Source of the DNA: Sulfurimicrobium sp964384915
GTDB lineage: Bacteria; Pseudomonadota; Gammaproteobacteria; Burkholderiales; Sulfuricellaceae
NCBI GenBank assembly: GCA_964384915.1
Contig: CAYLMA010000010.1
Span: forward strand, 1 to 64,000
DNA length: 64,000 nucleotides
Direction of reading: 5' to 3'
Part shown: positions 27,305 to 34,459 of the stretch, in pieces
Numbering within the stretch: position 1 is the stretch's first letter
Layout: every line of letters starts with the position of its first letter
Translations under genes and position numbers: made by a program
The notes under the pieces: model-generated
Told to the model about the DNA's origin: nothing
The model's database searches: none
What the model saw: only the letters and a program-made list of their open reading frames with translations

Positions 27305-27754
27305 ATGGCCGTCCGGGTGCAGCAGGAAGATTTCGACCTCGGCGCGGAACTGCTCGCGCTGCGCCAGGGCAATCCAAAAATCGGCGCCATCGCCAGCTTC
27401 CTGGGGCTGGTGCGCGACATCAACGAAGGCGACGCAGTGGCCGGCATGAGCCTGGAGCATTATCCGGGCATGACGGAAAAGGCGCTGGAACGCATTGTCG
27501 AACAGGCCAAAACGCGCTGGGATATTTTCGACGCCCTGGTGATCCACCGCGTTGGCGATCTCAAGCCCACCGACCAGATCGTGCTGGTGGCCGTGACCGG
27601 CGAGCACCGCGGCGAGGCATTTGCGGCCTGCGAATTCATCATGGATTACCTCAAGACCCAGGCGCCGTTCTGGAAGCGCGAGCAAACCCAGGATGGCGCG
27701 CGCTGGGTGGATGCGCGCGAAACCGATGAAAAAGCGGCGGAACGCTGGCGCTGA
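27305..27754 (+). CDS. moaE: Molybdopterin synthase catalytic subunit MoaE
   Basis: A 149-residue large subunit of molybdopterin synthase. Family motifs are GAIASFLGLVRDINEGDAV, LEHYPGMTEKALERIVEQA, ALVIHRVGDLKPTDQIVLV, HRGEAFAACEFIMDYLKT and the catalytic lysine region PFWKRE. It is the last gene of the molybdenum cofactor row; an IS3 element follows after 56 bases. Confidence 0.96.
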   Translation: MAVRVQQEDFDLGAELLALRQGNPKIGAIASFLGLVRDINEGDAVAGMSLEHYPGMTEKALERIVEQAKTRWDIFDALVIHRVGDLKPTDQIVLVAVTGEHRGEAFAACEFIMDYLKTQAPFWKREQTQDGARWVDARETDEKAAERWR

Positions 27755-27870
27755 GGCCTTTTGTTTTTATGTTGTGACGAGCATCTCAATTGGAAATAAA
27801 TGAGGTATAGTGGACCCCAATTTCCGGACAGCTATTTAAGATGGTAACCTGCTGTAAAAAGGAGCGGGTT

Positions 27871-28164
27871 GTGAGTGAACGGAAGCGCAAGGTTTTTAGT
27901 GGTCAGCAAAAGGCCAAGGTTGCCCTTGAGGCGGTTCGGGGAGTCAAGACGGCCAACGAGATCGCCCAGGAATTTGGCGTGCACCCGACTCAGGTGGGGC
28001 TGTGGAAGAGGGAGCTGCAAGAACAAGCATCGGGTATATTTGATGCCAAGCGCGGCCCCAAGCCGGTGGATCAATCCGCCAGCCCGGAGCGGCTCTACTC
28101 CGAGATTGGGCGGCTCAAGATGGAACTGGACTGGCTCAAAAAAAAGTCCGGGATAGCCCAGTAG
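27871..28164 (+). CDS. IS3-family transposase OrfA
   Basis: A 97-residue DNA-binding protein with a helix-turn-helix of the Tnp_1 type (QKAKVALEAVRGVKTANEIA, EFGVHPTQVGLWKREL) and a C-terminal leucine-zipper-like helix (LYSEIGRLKMELDWLKKKSG). The start is taken as GTG 27871, six bases after GGAG; an ATG at 27841 is in frame. At 28138-28146 eight A followed by G allow a -1 shift into OrfB. Confidence 0.9.
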   Translation: MSERKRKVFSGQQKAKVALEAVRGVKTANEIAQEFGVHPTQVGLWKRELQEQASGIFDAKRGPKPVDQSASPERLYSEIGRLKMELDWLKKKSGIAQ

Positions 28165-29111
28165 AAACCCGCAAACCCTGGGTCAACGTTCTTGAGCCCT
28201 TGGCGCTGACGCTGCAATGCGAACTGGCAGGGGTTGCCCGCTCTACCGTCTACGCGCCGCGCCCCGCGCCCAAGCCGGACGAACAGGAATTGACGCTATT
28301 GGCACTGATCGACGCCGAATACACGCGCCACCCGTTCTACGGCAGCCGCAAGGTGACCGTGTATCTGCGCGGCATGGGGCACAGGATCAACCGCAAGCGC
28401 GTTCAGCGGCTGATGGGCATCTTGGGACTGGCCGGCATGGCGCCGGGGCCGAATACCAGCCTTCCACACCCCGAGCACAAGGTTTACCCGTATCTGCTCA
28501 GAGGCGTGGAAGTGGCCCGGCCCAATCAGGTGTGGAGCACGGATATTACATACATCCGATTAGCGCGAGGGTTTGTCTACCTGGTGGCGATCATTGACTG
28601 GTACTCGCGCAAGGTACTGGCCTGGCGATTGTCGAATACCATGGACACAGGATTCTGTCTTGACTGTCTGGAGCAGGCGCTACAGATTTACGGTAGCCCG
28701 GAGATATTCAATACTGATCAGGGCAGCCAGTTCACCTCGGCGAGCTTCACCGGGCGGTTGGCGGCTGCAGGCATCCAGATCAGCATGGACGGGCGGGGCC
28801 GGGCATTGGACAACATCTTCGTGGAACGGCTATGGCGGAGCGTCAAGCACGAAGACGTGTATCTGAAAGGCTATGCCACCTTGCCGGAATTGCTGCTGGG
28901 GCTGACGGAATACTTTGTGTTTTACAACACCGAGAGAACGCATCAATCGCTGGACTACAGCACGCCGGACGAGGTCTACCGGACAGCGAGCGGCGGTGGC
29001 GCAACAATAGTGGATAAATTCACCGAGAGAAAAGAAAATCACCAGGAAACAGAATCAGAAGCAAAACCGGGGCAGCGCCGTGCCGCTGCGTGTGAAAGGT
29101 TACCCTCTTAA
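28146..29111 (+). CDS. IS3-family transposase OrfB (DDE integrase), via -1 frameshift
   Basis: The frame entered after a -1 slip at the A8G run is open from 28146 to the stop at 29111; a TTG at 28200 could be an independent start. It carries the HTH_21-like region (RHPFYGSRKVTVYLRGMGHR) and an rve integrase core. The DDE residues are in WSTDITYIRL, FNTDQGSQF and DNIFVERLWRSVKHE. All catalytic residues are kept, so the element may be active. Confidence 0.93.
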   Translation, partial: VRDSPVETRKPWVNVLEPLALTLQCELAGVARSTVYAPRPAPKPDEQELTLLALIDAEYTRHPFYGSRKVTVYLRGMGHRINRKRVQRLMGILGLAGMAPGPNTSLPHPEHKVYPYLLRGVEVARPNQVWSTDITYIRLARGFVYLVAIIDWYSRKVLAWRLSNTMDTGFCLDCLEQALQIYGSPEIFNTDQGSQFTSASFTGRLAAAGIQISMDGRGRALDNIFVERLWRSVKHEDVYLKGYATLPELLLGLTEYFVFYNTERTHQSLDYSTPDEVYRTASGGGATIVDKFTERKENHQETESEAKPGQRRAAACERLPS

Positions 29112-29161
29112 ACTCGACTGATTATTGTCTTGACCCAGGGGTCCACCATAAGGAGAAACAA

Positions 29162-29635
29162 ATGCAGGTAAGGAAAGTTATTCTGGCGCCGGTCTTGCTG
29201 GCAATCATGCTCGGTTCCGGCATGCCGGCAGCGCTGGCCCATGACCACGAGCATTCCCACGAAAAATCCGCGCCGCAAAAACTGATGCTCAAGAATGGCC
29301 ACAAGTGGGCCACCGATGAGACGCTGCGCCAGGCCATGAGCCGCATTCGTAGCGAGATGGCGGCCGGCCGGCCAGGCAATCAGGGTGAAAGGGTGTCGCT
29401 GCAGCAATACCAGGCAATGGCAAAGAAAGTGAACGAACAGCTTGCGTTCGTGATGCAGAACTGCAAGCTGGACAAGGAAGCTGACGCCATGCTGCATCTC
29501 GTTCTGGCGGACATCATTGCCGGTGTGGATGCCATGGCCGGGCAGAACTGGGGCGATGCGCGACAGGGCGCGAAAAAGGTCAAACATGCGCTGGAGAATT
29601 ACGCCACCTATTTCGAGCATCCTGGCTGGCGCTGA
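29162..29635 (+). CDS. Small exported His-rich protein, unknown function
   Basis: A 157-residue protein with a signal peptide ending near ALAHDHEHSHEKSAPQ, so the mature N-terminus carries a His-rich stretch that could bind metal. The rest is helical: WATDETLRQAMSRIRSEMAA, VNEQLAFVMQNCKLDKEADA and DAMAGQNWGDARQGAKKVKH. I do not recognise the family with certainty. AAGGAG lies before the start. The IS3 element has landed 16 bases upstream, so its native promoter is displaced. Confidence 0.75.
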   Translation: MQVRKVILAPVLLAIMLGSGMPAALAHDHEHSHEKSAPQKLMLKNGHKWATDETLRQAMSRIRSEMAAGRPGNQGERVSLQQYQAMAKKVNEQLAFVMQNCKLDKEADAMLHLVLADIIAGVDAMAGQNWGDARQGAKKVKHALENYATYFEHPGWR

Positions 29636-29663
29636 TTGGAGGCGGGGCCGCCTCCTTTACTTA

Positions 29664-29782
29664 CTATTGATCCGGCACGAATTATCCGTGAATGTAGGTC
29701 GGGCTTCAGCCCGACATGTCGGCTGGGTTCCGGGTCAAGCCCGGAATGACGATGTCTCGGTTAATTCTGGCCGGATCAATAG
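29664..29782. repeat. MITE-like palindromic element, copy 3 (best ends)
   Basis: A 119-base element whose ends ctattgatccggc and gccggatcaatag are perfect 13-base inverted repeats, extended with mismatches to about 21 bases. Inside lie gtaggtcgggcttcagcccgac and a second palindrome ccgggtcaagcccgg absent from the other copies. It has no coding capacity. Confidence 0.85.
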
Positions 29783-29883
29783 CTTGTCGGATAAGAGGCG
29801 AGCGCCAATAGTCTGGCTTTGTGCCTGTCCTCAATGATGTGGCGAGGCGAAACCGGCGGTAGTCGAAAACAAATTGCCATCAG

Positions 29884-29930
29884 GGAAAAAATCGAGCCGC
29901 ACGCCCCAAGAAGGGCTGTGCGGCTCGATA
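29884..29930 (-). terminator. Rho-independent terminator after the PEP-CTERM gene
   Basis: Stem atcgagccgcac (29891-29902) and gtgcggctcgat (29918-29929), with inner pairing gcccc/gggc. In the minus direction it ends in a run of six T. It begins about 15 bases past the stop of the gene at 29945. Confidence 0.9.
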
Positions 29931-29944
29931 GTTTGTGCCTGAGC

Positions 29945-30664
29945 TTAATTAAGCCTGCGCCGCAAGCTTGCCAGGCCAGCCAGCCCGATTGCCAGGAGCG
30001 CGAGGCTTGCCGGTTCAGGGTTCGGGTGAACCTGCTCTGCGCTGCCGACGCTGAAATCGTCAAACCCGAAGTAATCCACCCCCGGCGCAGTATTGCCAAA
30101 CGTCAACTGTGTAAAGGTGTCCGTGGTAGAAATGATGCCCCAGTACAGCACGCCGCCGCCAGCGCCACTGATCGTGTTGGGGATGTTGTAAACCTCGCTA
30201 CTGCCGCCGCTCAGAGTTGCCGTCACCTGGCCGCCAAAGTCGCCGATGTCAATGCCGTAGAAGCCGAAGGCCGCCACTGGATTGCTAAACAGAATGGAGA
30301 ATGTCCCGCTGCCTTCCCAATAGTTGTTGCCGCTGATGGGATACCTGCCGACACCGTTGGTGCCGGTGGGCACGCTGTTGACATTGCCAGCGCCTTGGAG
30401 GGTGGCGCTACCGAAGCCGGCGAAGTTGACGGTCAAGGGTGCGGGCGTATTATCCAGAAACCCTTCCAGCGATTCCGTTCCGACGCCGACCAGACTGCTA
30501 AAGAAGCTGGCACGGGCCGCATCGGCATTGGGATGGCTCAGCAAGCGCGTCCCTTCTCCCAGTCCAAGATCTTCCCCAAAATACACCGTGTGAGTGGCAT
30601 ACGCAGAAGCCGCAACCAACGAGAGACTTGCGCCGATGAGTGCGGAAATAAGTGATTTTTTCAT
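29945..30664 (-). CDS. PEP-CTERM sorting domain protein
   Basis: A 239-residue exported protein. An N-terminal signal peptide (MKKSLISALIGASLSLVAAS) and a C-terminal PEP-CTERM tag are both complete: the PEP motif in NPEPASLALL, a hydrophobic helix, and a basic end LRRRLN. Such proteins are cut and sorted by exosortase in bacteria that make exopolysaccharide. The body is Gly/Ser/Thr rich with a VSVGSAEQ-like tail and no recognised catalytic domain. No exosortase lies in the window. A sigma-54 promoter precedes it. Confidence 0.92.
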   Translation of the reverse strand: MKKSLISALIGASLSLVAASAYATHTVYFGEDLGLGEGTRLLSHPNADAARASFFSSLVGVGTESLEGFLDNTPAPLTVNFAGFGSATLQGAGNVNSVPTGTNGVGRYPISGNNYWEGSGTFSILFSNPVAAFGFYGIDIGDFGGQVTATLSGGSSEVYNIPNTISGAGGGVLYWGIISTTDTFTQLTFGNTAPGVDYFGFDDFSVGSAEQVHPNPEPASLALLAIGLAGLASLRRRLN

Positions 30665-30744
30665 TTTGTTCTCCTCTCAATCCGTGGTGATCAGAATAGG
30701 CCTAAACACGAATATATATTTAATACAGGCTTGTCAATTAGGCA

Positions 30745-30760
30745 AGCAAGCTGCGTGCCA
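30745..30760 (-). promoter_or_regulatory. Sigma-54 (-24/-12) promoter of the PEP-CTERM gene
   Basis: On the minus strand the sequence tggcacgcagcttgct matches the sigma-54 consensus TGGCACG-N4-TTGCW at every fixed position. Transcription should start near 30734, giving a leader of about 70 bases before the ATG at 30664. Sigma-54 control of PEP-CTERM genes through the PrsK/PrsR pair is known in other bacteria. Confidence 0.85.
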
Positions 30761-30858
30761 GTAAATCAAATCGAGCATTAATTCCTTATTTTTACAGATG
30801 CATAGATGTTTTTATGTGCGGATAAACACAACTTGTTTGCAGTGTGTCCTGGCAAGAC

Positions 30859-30875
30859 TGTAAAAAAAATCGACA
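30859..30875 (-). promoter_or_regulatory. Candidate enhancer site upstream of the sigma-54 promoter
   Basis: The sequence tgtaaaaaaaatcgaca, an imperfect palindrome with TGT/ACA ends, lies about 100 bases upstream of the -24 element, the normal distance for a sigma-54 activator site. I cannot confirm that it matches the published PEP-CTERM box. Confidence 0.35.
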
Positions 30876-30922
30876 TTACCATCCCGTTGGCCGGATATCT
30901 TCGGCTACTACGCCTTCAGCTA

Positions 30923-31028
30923 CTATTGATATGGCACGAATTGTCCGTGAATGTAGGTCGGGTTTCAGCCCGACACGTCGGCCTAAAGGCCGACTTACAG
31001 TCCGGAATAAAATGTGCCGGAGCAATAG
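30923..31028. repeat. MITE-like palindromic element, copy 4
   Basis: A 106-base copy with ends ctattgatatggc and gccggagcaatag. It shares ccgtgaatgtaggtcggg with copies 1 to 3. The interior palindromes are gtcgggtttcagcccgac and gtcggcctaaaggccgac. Confidence 0.8.
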
Positions 31029-31337
31029 GGTGTGGGAGTTGAGTCCACACCGGCTGAAAGTAGGCTTGCTGCGCTGAATACGTCATGGATAGGGCAAATG
31101 GCCTTTGGTGCCAACGGCGCAGTTTGCCAACTGTCGGCTGTAAAGTATTTCGACAGCATGGCGGGATTGATAAATGCGCTGAATGGGAGGAATTCGGGCA
31201 GATGTTCGGGGTCATGCGACATCAATGGGAAACTCACGCGCAACTGGCGAGCGATGGTTGAGCGGGTGTGCGGAGTTCGAGTCAGAATGTCGTGGCAGGG
31301 CGGGGGGGCTAGATCGAGAGCCAGCGGTTTTTTTATA
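31029..31337. other. Unassigned stretch between MITE-like element and arsR
   Basis: Long open frames exist here on both strands but none has a ribosome binding site or a recognisable family. I see no gene, RNA gene or repeat that I can support. Confidence 0.4.
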
Positions 31338-31366
31338 TTGACAATATGCGGTACAGCGAATATCGT
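31338..31366 (+). promoter_or_regulatory. arsR promoter with candidate ArsR operator
   Basis: TTGACA (31338-31343) and a weak -10 TATCGT (31361-31366) are spaced by 17 bases. The segment cgaatatc (31357-31364) overlaps the -10 and recurs at 31748-31755 before the arsenite exporter gene, as expected for a shared ArsR operator half-site. Confidence 0.55.
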
Positions 31367-31374
31367 TCCGATCC

Positions 31375-31719
31375 ATGAACGAGCAAGCATTTTTCGAATC
31401 CCTCTCCGACGAAACCCGCCGCCGCATCCTGGTACTGATCCTGAAGCATGAGGAATTGTGCGTGTGCGAACTGTTCCAGGCACTGGATGTGCCGCAGCCA
31501 AAAGTGTCGCGCCACCTGGCGGTTTTGCGCGAGGCCGGGGCGCTGGCGCAGCGCCGCGAAGGCACCTGGGTGTTCTATCGCCTCGCTCCGCAACTTCCTG
31601 CATGGGCTTATCGCATGCTGGGCTTGATGGTGGAAGGGGTGGAAAACGGCATACCGTATCGCGAGGACGCCGAGCGCCTGGCAATCGCCGCAAATCGCCC
31701 GGTGCGCTGCGCCGCCTGA
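31375..31719 (+). CDS. arsR: ArsR family arsenic-responsive repressor
   Basis: A 114-residue winged-helix repressor. The recognition region is ALDVPQPKVSRHLAVLREAG and the metalloid site ELCVCEL supplies Cys29 and Cys31 in helix three, as in classical ArsR. The C-terminal tail holds one more Cys. On binding arsenite it should leave the operator. It starts the ars row that extends to arsC at 35944. Confidence 0.93.
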   Translation: MNEQAFFESLSDETRRRILVLILKHEELCVCELFQALDVPQPKVSRHLAVLREAGALAQRREGTWVFYRLAPQLPAWAYRMLGLMVEGVENGIPYREDAERLAIAANRPVRCAA

Positions 31720-31743
31720 TTTTTTTGCTTGTATATATCCGGA

Positions 31744-31761
31744 ATTTCGAATATCTGAAAT
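31744..31761. promoter_or_regulatory. Second candidate ArsR operator
   Basis: The palindrome atttcgaatatctgaaat (two outer mismatched centre bases) lies about 50 bases before the exporter start and shares cgaatatc with the arsR promoter. It suggests a second, internal ArsR-controlled promoter. Confidence 0.45.
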
Positions 31762-31809
31762 GGCGAATAATAAGCTCCTCAATCCTTTTCTCGCGCTGAG
31801 GTGTCCGGC

Positions 31810-32880
31810 GTGAGTGCGCAATGCGAAGTCTCCGCCAAGGCCGCAGCCAGTGGGGAAATGGGTTTCTTCGAGCGTTGGCTGACGCTGTGGGTATTTCTGT
31901 CCATCGTGGCCGGCATCGCGCTGGGGCAACTGGCGCCCGCTCCCATTCAGACTCTGGGCAAACTGGAAGTGGCCCGGGTCAATCTCCCGGTCGGCCTGCT
32001 GATCTGGCTGATGATCATCCCCATGCTGATGAAGATCGACTTCTCGGCGCTGGGCCAGGTCAGGAAGCACTGGCGCGGCATAGCCGTCACCCTGTTCATC
32101 AACTGGGGCGTGAAGCCGTTTTCCATGGCGCTCTTGGCTTGGGCTTTCATCCGCGTCCTGTTTGCACCTTACCTCCCTGCGGAGCAGATCGACAGCTATA
32201 TCGCCGGGTTGATCCTGCTGGCTGCCGCGCCCTGCACCGCCATGGTGTTCGTGTGGAGCAGCCTGTCCAAGGGCGATCCGCTGTTTACCCTCTCCCAGGT
32301 GGCGCTCAACGACACAATCATGGTGTTCGCTTTTGCGCCCTTGGTCGGCCTGCTGCTGGGCGTCGCGTCCATCACGGTGCCGTGGGACACCCTGTTCCTC
32401 TCGGTGGTGATGTATATCGTCATTCCGCTCGCCATTGCTCAAGCTTTGCGCCGGGTGTTGCTGGACAAGGGCACGCTGGATGCCGTGCTGGCCCGCCTGC
32501 ATCCGGTCGGCATTTCTGCACTGCTGGCCACCCTGGTGCTGCTGTTCGCCTTCCAGGGCAAGGCGATACTCGATCAGCCGCAGATCATCCTGCTGCTGGC
32601 CATCCCCATCCTGATCCAGGTGTATTTCAACTCCATGCTCGCCTACTGGCTCAACCGCAGCGTGGGCGAGGTGCACGGCGTGGCCGGCCCCTCGGCGCTG
32701 ATCGGTGCCAGCAATTTCTTCGAATTGGCGGTGGCGGCTGCGATTTCGCTCTACGGATTCGAATCGGGCGCGGCATTGGCCACGGTGGTGGGCGTGCTGA
32801 TCGAAGTGCCGGTGATGCTGTCGGTGGTGCGCATCGTGAATGGCTCCAAAATCTGGTACGAGAAAGGGGCAAGAGCATGA
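31810..32880 (+). CDS. arsB: ACR3 family arsenite efflux transporter
   Basis: A 356-residue membrane protein with ten predicted helices that exports arsenite. Family motifs include LPVGLLIWLMIIPMLMKIDF, INWGVKPFSMALLAW, the conserved Cys in LLAAAPCTAMVFVWS, FTLSQVALNDTIM, YIVIPLAIAQ and GASNFFELAVAAAISLYG. The start is taken as GTG 31810, eight bases after GAGG; GTG 31801 is in frame. Its stop overlaps the next ATG. The gene is also called acr3. Confidence 0.95.
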   Translation: MSAQCEVSAKAAASGEMGFFERWLTLWVFLSIVAGIALGQLAPAPIQTLGKLEVARVNLPVGLLIWLMIIPMLMKIDFSALGQVRKHWRGIAVTLFINWGVKPFSMALLAWAFIRVLFAPYLPAEQIDSYIAGLILLAAAPCTAMVFVWSSLSKGDPLFTLSQVALNDTIMVFAFAPLVGLLLGVASITVPWDTLFLSVVMYIVIPLAIAQALRRVLLDKGTLDAVLARLHPVGISALLATLVLLFAFQGKAILDQPQIILLLAIPILIQVYFNSMLAYWLNRSVGEVHGVAGPSALIGASNFFELAVAAAISLYGFESGAALATVVGVLIEVPVMLSVVRIVNGSKIWYEKGARA

Positions 32881-33098
32881 TCCTGGAGTCGGTGCTGACC
32901 TGTCCCCGCTGCGGCCATGTGGCAACGGAAACCATGCCCACGGATGCCTGCCAGTGGTTCTATGAATGCAAGGGCTGCGGCGCGCTGCTGAAACCCAAGG
33001 CCGGCGACTGCTGCGTGTTCTGCTCCTACGGCAGCGTGCCCTGCCCGCCCGTGCAGCAAGAGGGCAGCAGTTGTTGCGGAGGCGGCAAGCATGTTTGA
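32877..33098 (+). CDS. Small cysteine-rich GDCCxFCSYG protein
   Basis: A 73-residue protein with two zinc-ribbon-like pairs (LTCPRCGH and YECKGCGALL), the distinctive GDCCVFCSYGSVPCPPVQ motif and a C-terminal SSCCGGGKHV. Ten cysteines in 73 residues point to metal or metalloid binding. Such small proteins occur beside ars or mercury genes. Its ATG overlaps the exporter stop (ATGA), and its end overlaps the permease start by 8 bases. Confidence 0.85.
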   Translation: MILESVLTCPRCGHVATETMPTDACQWFYECKGCGALLKPKAGDCCVFCSYGSVPCPPVQQEGSSCCGGGKHV

Positions 33099-34050
33099 CG
33101 CGCTCGCCACCTGGCTGATCTACGGCCTGGCCGGGCTGAAAGGCACGCCCTTCGGCGATGCCGCGCATTTCTTCGTGATGGACGTGACCAAGATCCTGGT
33201 GCTGCTGACGCTGGTGATCTATGTCATGGGCCTGCTGCGCGCGCTGTTGAAGCCCGAGAAAGTGCGCGAATTCATCCGCAACCGCGGCAACCTGCAAAGC
33301 CGCTTCATGGCGGTGGGGCTGGGCGCGGTGACGCCATTCTGCTCCTGTTCGTCCATTCCGCTCTTCATCGGCTTCGTCGAGGCAGGCATCCCGCTCGGCG
33401 TGACGCTCTCCTTCCTGATCGCCAGCCCGATGATCAACGAAGTGGCGGTGGTGGTGCTGGCTTCGGTGATCGGCTGGAAGTTCACCGTGCTGTACGTGCT
33501 CACCGGCCTCACCGTGGCGCTGATCGGCGGCTTCGTGCTGGAGCGCTTCAAACCGGAGCGCTGGGTCGAGGACTACGTGTGGAAAATCCACATGGGGCAG
33601 GTGGCAGAAGTGGAAGAGGACAAATCCCTGCGCGCCCGCCACGAGTACGCAGTGTCCCAGGTGAAGGAAATCGTCGGTCGCATCTGGAAGTTTGTCATTG
33701 TCGGCGTCGGGGTGGGCTCCTTCATCCACGGCTACGTGCCGGCCGAGCTGGTAGCCAGTGTGGCGGGGGATGGCGGCCTGCTGTCGGTGATGGGGGCGGT
33801 GCTGATCGGCGTGCCGCTGTATTCCGATGCGGTCGGCATCATCCCCATCGCCGAAGTGCTGTTGCACAAGGGCGTGCCAATCGGGACGGTGCTGGCTTTC
33901 ATGATGGCGGTCACCGCGCTGTCGCTGCCGGAAATGATCATCCTGAAGAAAGTGGTGAAAGTGCCGCTGCTGGCGCTGTTCGCCGGCTACCTGACGATCG
34001 CCTTCGTGATCGTCGGCCTGTTGTTCAACCAAATGAGAGGTGTTTTATGA
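33091..34050 (+). CDS. ArsP-like permease (DUF318 family)
   Basis: A 319-residue membrane protein with about eight helices of the predicted permease family PF03773. The hallmark is TPFCSCSSIPLFIGFVEAGI, repeated in part as GVPLYSDAVGIIPIAEVLL with IASPMINEVAVVVL. One group (ArsP) exports trivalent organoarsenicals. Because arsM, which makes methylated arsenic, is two genes downstream, export of methylarsenite is a reasonable inference. Confidence 0.88.
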   Translation: MFDALATWLIYGLAGLKGTPFGDAAHFFVMDVTKILVLLTLVIYVMGLLRALLKPEKVREFIRNRGNLQSRFMAVGLGAVTPFCSCSSIPLFIGFVEAGIPLGVTLSFLIASPMINEVAVVVLASVIGWKFTVLYVLTGLTVALIGGFVLERFKPERWVEDYVWKIHMGQVAEVEEDKSLRARHEYAVSQVKEIVGRIWKFVIVGVGVGSFIHGYVPAELVASVAGDGGLLSVMGAVLIGVPLYSDAVGIIPIAEVLLHKGVPIGTVLAFMMAVTALSLPEMIILKKVVKVPLLALFAGYLTIAFVIVGLLFNQMRGVL

Positions 34051-34352
34051 GTACGGATTTGCATCCTTCCATCGTGGCGCTGGTGTCGCTCGCCGCCAAC
34101 ATCGCCGCCAACCATCCCAAACAGGGTCTGTGCCAGGTCGACAAGCTGAAGCAGTACGGCGTGGCGGAGGAGCAGATAGATGCCGTGGTTGAAATCGCGC
34201 GCCATATCCGCGACGAGGCTGCGCAGTCGCTGGACACCAGTTTCGACGAAGCGCGCAGGAAGGCGCATGCCACTTCCATGCTGGCTTCGATCGCGGTGGG
34301 CGAGGCGGGGGCCTGTTGCACGCCGACTTCAAGCGGCAAGTCGTGTTGCTGA
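34047..34352 (+). CDS. Small AhpD-like protein with Cys-rich tail
   Basis: A 101-residue helical protein. The stretch IVALVSLAANIAANHPKQGL to VEIARHIRDEAAQSL resembles carboxymuconolactone decarboxylase/AhpD-like domains, but the CxxC pair of AhpD is reduced to one Cys (GLCQVDKL). The tail is GACCTPTSSGKSCC, a likely metalloid-binding end. It overlaps the permease stop by four bases. Function unknown. Confidence 0.7.
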   Translation: MSTDLHPSIVALVSLAANIAANHPKQGLCQVDKLKQYGVAEEQIDAVVEIARHIRDEAAQSLDTSFDEARRKAHATSMLASIAVGEAGACCTPTSSGKSCC

Positions 34353-34371
34353 ACTTGGAAAAACGATTGAT

Positions 34372-34432
34372 CCACGGGGAGCACGGGGAAGGCAAAGGCC
34401 TTCATCACGGAAATCCCCCGTGTGCCCCGTGG
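34372..34432. repeat. Intergenic palindromic repeat, ccacggag family, copy 3
   Basis: Arms ccacggggagcacgggga and cccccgtgtgccccgtgg enclose about 30 bases. It sits inside the ars row, between the AhpD-like gene and arsM, where it might act as a weak terminator or RNA stabiliser. Confidence 0.75.
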
Positions 34433-34459
34433 TAAATGCTTTTTTAAAAGGAAACCGAA

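Larger units (their letters stand above)
27811..29145 (+). mobile_element. IS3-family insertion sequence
   Basis: A 1335-base element with ends tggacccc and ggggtcca as inverted repeats. The similarity continues outward (tatagtggacccc against ggggtccaccata, one mismatch), so the true ends may lie about five bases further out; no target-site duplication could be set. It encodes OrfA and an OrfB integrase joined by an A8G frameshift site. It appears intact. It sits between moaE and an exported-protein gene, and its right end is only 16 bases from that gene's ATG. Confidence 0.92.

Noticed and set aside
30995..31693. A minus-strand open frame opposite arsR
   Set aside because: It overlaps the clear arsR gene, starts without a ribosome binding site and resembles no family.
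31333..34032. A minus-strand open frame of about 900 codons opposite the ars genes
   Set aside because: It is His/Gln/Asp rich and spans several well-supported plus-strand genes with overlaps and ribosome binding sites. It is an antisense shadow.
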